Below the pieces are notes generated by a model, which was given only the letters and a program-made list of their open reading frames with translations, did no database searches and was not told the origin of the DNA. From positions 5,828,001 through 5,892,000 of the forward strand of contig JANTQA010000047.1 of NCBI GenBank assembly GCA_027625915.1: a stretch of 64,000 bases of DNA. The letters are read 5' to 3'. Each line of letters starts with the position of its first letter. Within the stretch, counting starts at the first letter, position 1. Shown here piece by piece: positions 60,418-64,000 of this stretch. A program made the translations under genes and the position numbers. The stretch comes from Anaeramoeba flamelloides (lineage: Eukaryota > Metamonada > Anaeramoebidae).

Positions 60418-61128
60418 TCTTTTTTTTTCTTTTTTGAAATCTAACTTCCTTTTAGGATTATAAGTTTCACAAAATGTTGCCTAATAGTGAATAAAAATAA
60501 ACTAAAGTAATAAACAGAATCACAAATTCTATCTATTTCAGTGAAAACTCAATTAGTAAAAGAAAATGAAGTCAAAAGTTTTTTTGATTTATTAAAAAGA
60601 TACCAACATTAAAAAACTAAATAAATTTTTCAGATGAGTGTTACAATTATGACTATCGTACACTATAAAACTTATGATATTTTGAACAAGATGAGAAACA
60701 GTTCCCAGAATATAGGTAGATTTCATACCTAAAGTTCATTTCAAAAACTTGAGGGGTAATACACCAAGGAAACAATGGTTCACAGAATATCTCTAGGAAT
60801 ATCTAGCAATGTCATACCTGGTATATCTTTCAAAATATGAGACAACCAATTAATTTCAACCATTTGGGAATAAAAGTTAAGAAGAGCAAAGAAAAGTTCA
60901 ACACAAACTAAAATTGGAAACATGAAGCACTAGTCGAATCTTATGGTTAGTGAATACTCTTTTTCCACCTAGTAACATATTTATAGACTTAAAAGAAACT
61001 TGATTAAAGGGATCTTGCAAACTTGAAAAATTTCGGTTTTTTTTGAAAAATTTTGAGTTGGGCTAAAAACAATTTTCTATCACGAAATCCAAATTATTCT
61101 CAAGAAATTTTGAAAAAAATTTCATAAG

Positions 61129-61217
61129 GAAAATGTCACTCCACTTTCTTTTCAAGTATGTTAGAGTGTACATAAAGAGTATAAATATACTTGAAAAGAA
61201 AGTGGAGTGGCATTTTC
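61129..61217. repeat. Long near-perfect hairpin
   Basis: GGAAAATGTCACTCCACTTT then CTTTTCAAGTAT is followed 26 nt later by ATACTTGAAAAG and AAAGTGGAGTGGCATTTTC. About 30 nt pair with one mismatch, with weaker pairing beyond. No copy was noticed elsewhere in the window. Confidence 0.75.
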
Positions 61218-61607
61218 TTAATATCAAAAAAAATTGCTTTTTAGTTTTGCTTTGTTTTGTTTGGGAAATTCAAAAAGTTTTTGGATCAATAAATGATTTT
61301 CGAGTAAAATCTAAAAAATCAAAAAATTGCAAAAATTGCAATATTTTGACTTTTCCTAAATCCATTATATTTTCAAGCTTTTTTTCTGTTTATGGTATTT
61401 TATTTCAACCCTCACAGAGCATAAAATTTGAATAGTCCTTAATAGAACCTGAAAATTAAAAGTAAAATCAATTAATTTTTGAAAAAATTAAAGATTTCAG
61501 ACCAAATCAAGATTCAACCCAATAGATATTTTTTTAATACTATCTTTTGGTATGGCCTTTTTTTGATTGATCTATTATTAAAAAATTATTCAAAAAATTG
61601 ACTATTT

Positions 61608-62167
61608 TTAAGGTTTACAATCCCTGAAACTAGAAAAAAGATTATCTTGTATTGGGTGTGTCAACTTGTTATTTTGGTTCTTAGCTGATCGATCCACAAC
61701 TAAGTTTGGATCGTATAGGTGGTTGAAAAAGGCTATTTTTGTCATTTTATTTTTTTTTTTTCAGAAATCCAGATTGATGAGTCTAAGATTAATTGATTGG
61801 AAGGTATTGAATTGAAAGTGTTAATTTTTGGGTTGTCAATTGAAATTATCATTTTCCTTTTACAGAATTAGGAGTAAATAAAAAAAAATTTTTTTACAAG
61901 CATCAAATAATACAAAGCGTAAATAAAATTTTCAACATAGAAAACAAAAAACTCAATTACTAATTAAATATCTTCCAATTAATTAATCTTAGACTCATCA
62001 ATTCGGATTTCGGAAAAAAAAAAAATAAAATGACAAAAATAGCCTTTTTCAACCACCTATACGATCCAAACTTAGTTGTGGATCGATCAGCTAAGAACCA
62101 AAATAACAAGTTGACACACCCAATACAAGATAATCTTTTTTCCAGTTTCAGGGATTGTAAACCTTAA
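61608..62167. mobile_element. Foldback element family 3, copy A, near-identical arms
   Basis: TTAAGGTTTACAATCCCTGA at the left and TCAGGGATTGTAAACCTTAA at the right (TCAGGG written via its TTTCAGGG context). The left ~200 nt and the reverse complement of the right ~200 nt agree almost base for base, including GGTTCTTAGCTGATCGATCC and ACTAAGTTTGGATCGTATAG. The central ~150 bp is not paired. TTAA flanks fit a piggyBac-type duplication. Non-coding, non-autonomous. Confidence 0.85.
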
Positions 62168-63417
62168 GATCTCTTAAAAACCAATCAATAATTTCGATAA
62201 ATCAAGGAGATTTTATTTTTTTGTTGATTTGATTGAAAATAATTCAATGGGTTAGTCTTTGAAGTTAATTTGTTTATTCTAAGGTTAGTCAATCTACTTT
62301 TCGTTTTTAGGTTCTCTTAATGTTTCCCAATTGAAAGCCGTGTTTAACTTTTTTTACCCGAAAGGTAATAAAGTTAGTATATAATCCAAATTGTTTTTTA
62401 TTGGTCTTGTCTTCTCAAACAATAGACTGAGTCTTGTTCATAAAACTATCTGAGATTCATTTTTTTTGTTTCAAAAAAAGATATCTTGTATTTGTTTTCG
62501 TAAGCGATTTTAAAAAAATAATGTGTTTTGTTACTTAGAAATATTTAGGGAAAAAATTTTCACTTCCTGACCTTTTCCCATTTTCTTTTACAAATGAGGC
62601 CTTCAAAGAAAGAGATTGTAATTTGTGATCTCTGTTTATTTTTTGGTTCTTTTTTGTTGTTTATTGGGATATAGTGGTTGAACTCAGAAAACTAATTAAA
62701 AAGAATATCTCAAAATTATAAAAAAAAAAAAATAACCAGTGAAATTTTAACCCATTTAATTTTCAAATAGCCATGTGAAACATTGCCTTTTGAAAAGAAC
62801 GTTGAGTATGAGGCCCCTCTATATTATGAAAACTGTTTCTATTATGTTCAACTGTTCGGGTTTTTGGGTAAATGCAGAACAAGTGTAAAAAAACTAATAA
62901 AATAATTTGGAGAAAGAACAAAGAAAAAAATGAATATCTTGTCCAAGAGATTTGCTATTAATTGAAAAATCTCAATCGAATTTTTTGATTTCCACTTTCT
63001 AATTAAGCAAATAAAAAGATCTTTAAGAAATCAAAAATCTTTCAAAATTCGATCTGCTTTATTGTTAGGAATTTTCCTTTTCATGTCAAAGACTTTTGTC
63101 TTTGATAAAAATCTTCTTTTGTTTGATAAAGTTTATAGAAAATTAGATTGGTTTTATTTTCCAAGGAACTGTAACACTTAATTTTGTTCCAAACAATTAA
63201 ACTTTTGCCCCTTTATCTCTGTAAAAAAAATGTGTTTTTTTCATTTGTAAAAATTCGAAATAAGTTTACTGATTTGAAGGATAAAAACATAAACACAGAG
63301 ACCAAAAACCCTTCTCACTCTTTCGAAAAAATTATATCTTTTCTGCTTTTTACAACTTTTTTGAGAAAATATTCATTTTTTTCTAATCTTCTCTTTTTTT
63401 TTTTAAAAAAAAAAAAT

Positions 63418-64000
63418 ATGTGCTTTAATCAACCAATTTCAGGTGCCATTTCCATTTTAGGAATTTTAGCAGCCATCTACCTTCGTGTTTTCCACTGGAA
63501 CAAAAAAGGTATTTGGAGACTATTTTACCCAACCCTCTATTTTACCGCGATGGAGATTCTCCAATTTTTTATGTATTTTTGGATCGACGATTGTTCAAGC
63601 CCAATTAATATATGGCTTACAATTGTAAATAATTTTTTTTTACTGGTCTTTTTATTGTTGCTTTTTTCATTTCTCTTGAAATTTTTTTATTTTTTACACC
63701 TATTTTGTTTTCATAAAACATTTTTGAATCAAAATGGCAAAAAACAAGAAACAACTTAAAACCAACAATACTCTATTCTTAATCTCCCCAAAACAATTTT
63801 TTTGATTTTCTTTCCAAATTCACCAAAAATTGTGAATTCAACAATTTTTCTTGATTTATGTTATTTGTTTGATTTATTTTAGATTGGATGGCTTCATATT
63901 TGTTTCCAACCCGTTGCAAGTAATTTAATGAGTACATTTACCAAATCCAAGGAAGACAAATGGTATTTCAGAAAAATGTTTCTTCCATTAGCATGGCTTG
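63418..64000 (+). CDS. Small multi-pass membrane protein resembling DUF5765 (3' end outside window)
   Basis: Exons 63418-63624 and 63883-64000 (continuing beyond the window) join in phase 0 across a 258-bp intron (ATT|GTAAAT ... TTTTAG|ATT). The protein starts MCFNQPISGAISILGILAAI, with a first membrane span. It continues LYFTAMEILQFFMYFWIDDC and, after the join, GWLHICFQPVASNLMSTF. The MC-W/F-start, the xYFxxMExLQxxxY motif and the LHIxFQP motif are those I associate with DUF5765, an integral membrane family of unknown function. The ATG at 63418 is chosen because the family begins at this Met-Cys; the in-frame open stretch upstream (from 63184) is A/T-driven. Function unknown. Confidence 0.75.

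Larger units (their letters stand above)
58296..63417. other. Intergenic region before the last gene
   Basis: Holds a (TA)n run (58379-58404), small MITE copy 2 (60215-60417), a long hairpin (61129-61217) and foldback copy A (61608-62167). The stretch 60640-60990 is less A+T-rich; its minus strand reads FALLNFYSQMVEINWLSHIL before a stop and may be a decayed coding remnant. A minus-strand frame at 59424-59639 (71 residues) is similar in character. No gene is supported. Confidence 0.5.

Noticed and set aside
1-64000. CRISPR array or bacterial operon structure
   Set aside because: Introns and eukaryotic gene families throughout; the repeats found are transposon-like or microsatellites without regular spacers.

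Overview
The window is nuclear DNA from a very A+T-rich single-celled eukaryote. Genes have spliceosomal introns with GTAAGT/GTAAAT/GTATGA-type donors and AG acceptors, use the standard code (TAA, TAG and TGA all end genes), and carry Lys/Glu, Asn, Asp and Gln low-complexity tracts. Anaerobic amoeba-like protists such as Anaeramoeba fit this style, but that is a guess from composition. Nothing here fixes the species.

Gene density is low. Nine genes can be supported. They are: the 3' end of a proteasome RPN10/PSMD4 gene (2-412, +); a Thr/Arg/Lys-rich basic protein (1936-2592, -); a 339-residue protein of unknown family (11808-12827, +); a dynamin-family GTPase (16845-23323, -, 2 exons); an ARF6-like GTPase (28243-29241, +, 4 exons); splicing factor SF3B3 (33669-43626, +, 2 exons); fibrillarin (48418-51268, -, 4 exons); an F-box protein with a multi-pass membrane half (56742-58295, +); and the 5' part of a small membrane protein resembling DUF5765 (63418-64000, +). 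Exon joins were worked out by hand from splice signals, reading phase and family conservation. They are ordinary housekeeping genes (protein turnover, membrane fission and traffic, pre-mRNA splicing, rRNA methylation) with no sign of operon-like or cluster logic.

The rest is repeat-derived. At least three families of short inverted-repeat DNA elements are present: a ~490 bp MITE with TA target duplication; a ~560 bp foldback family with very similar arms of about 200 nt; and a ~200 bp MITE. There are also dispersed ~0.1-1.1 kb repeats, two clusters of a short palindrome, and two remnants of a LINE. Many of these sit inside two very long introns: 4.37 kb in the dynamin gene and 5.71 kb in SF3B3, against 113-982 bp for the other introns. 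One MITE is inserted in a dispersed repeat inside the dynamin intron, and a related copy supplies the empty site, which fixes the MITE ends.

The most unusual items are the F-box/multi-pass membrane fusion, the foldback pair, the repeat family with a perfect hairpin around GCGCCAAAGAGCG, and a compact U1-snRNA-like fold at 44972-45048. I did not find a convincing new multi-gene system.
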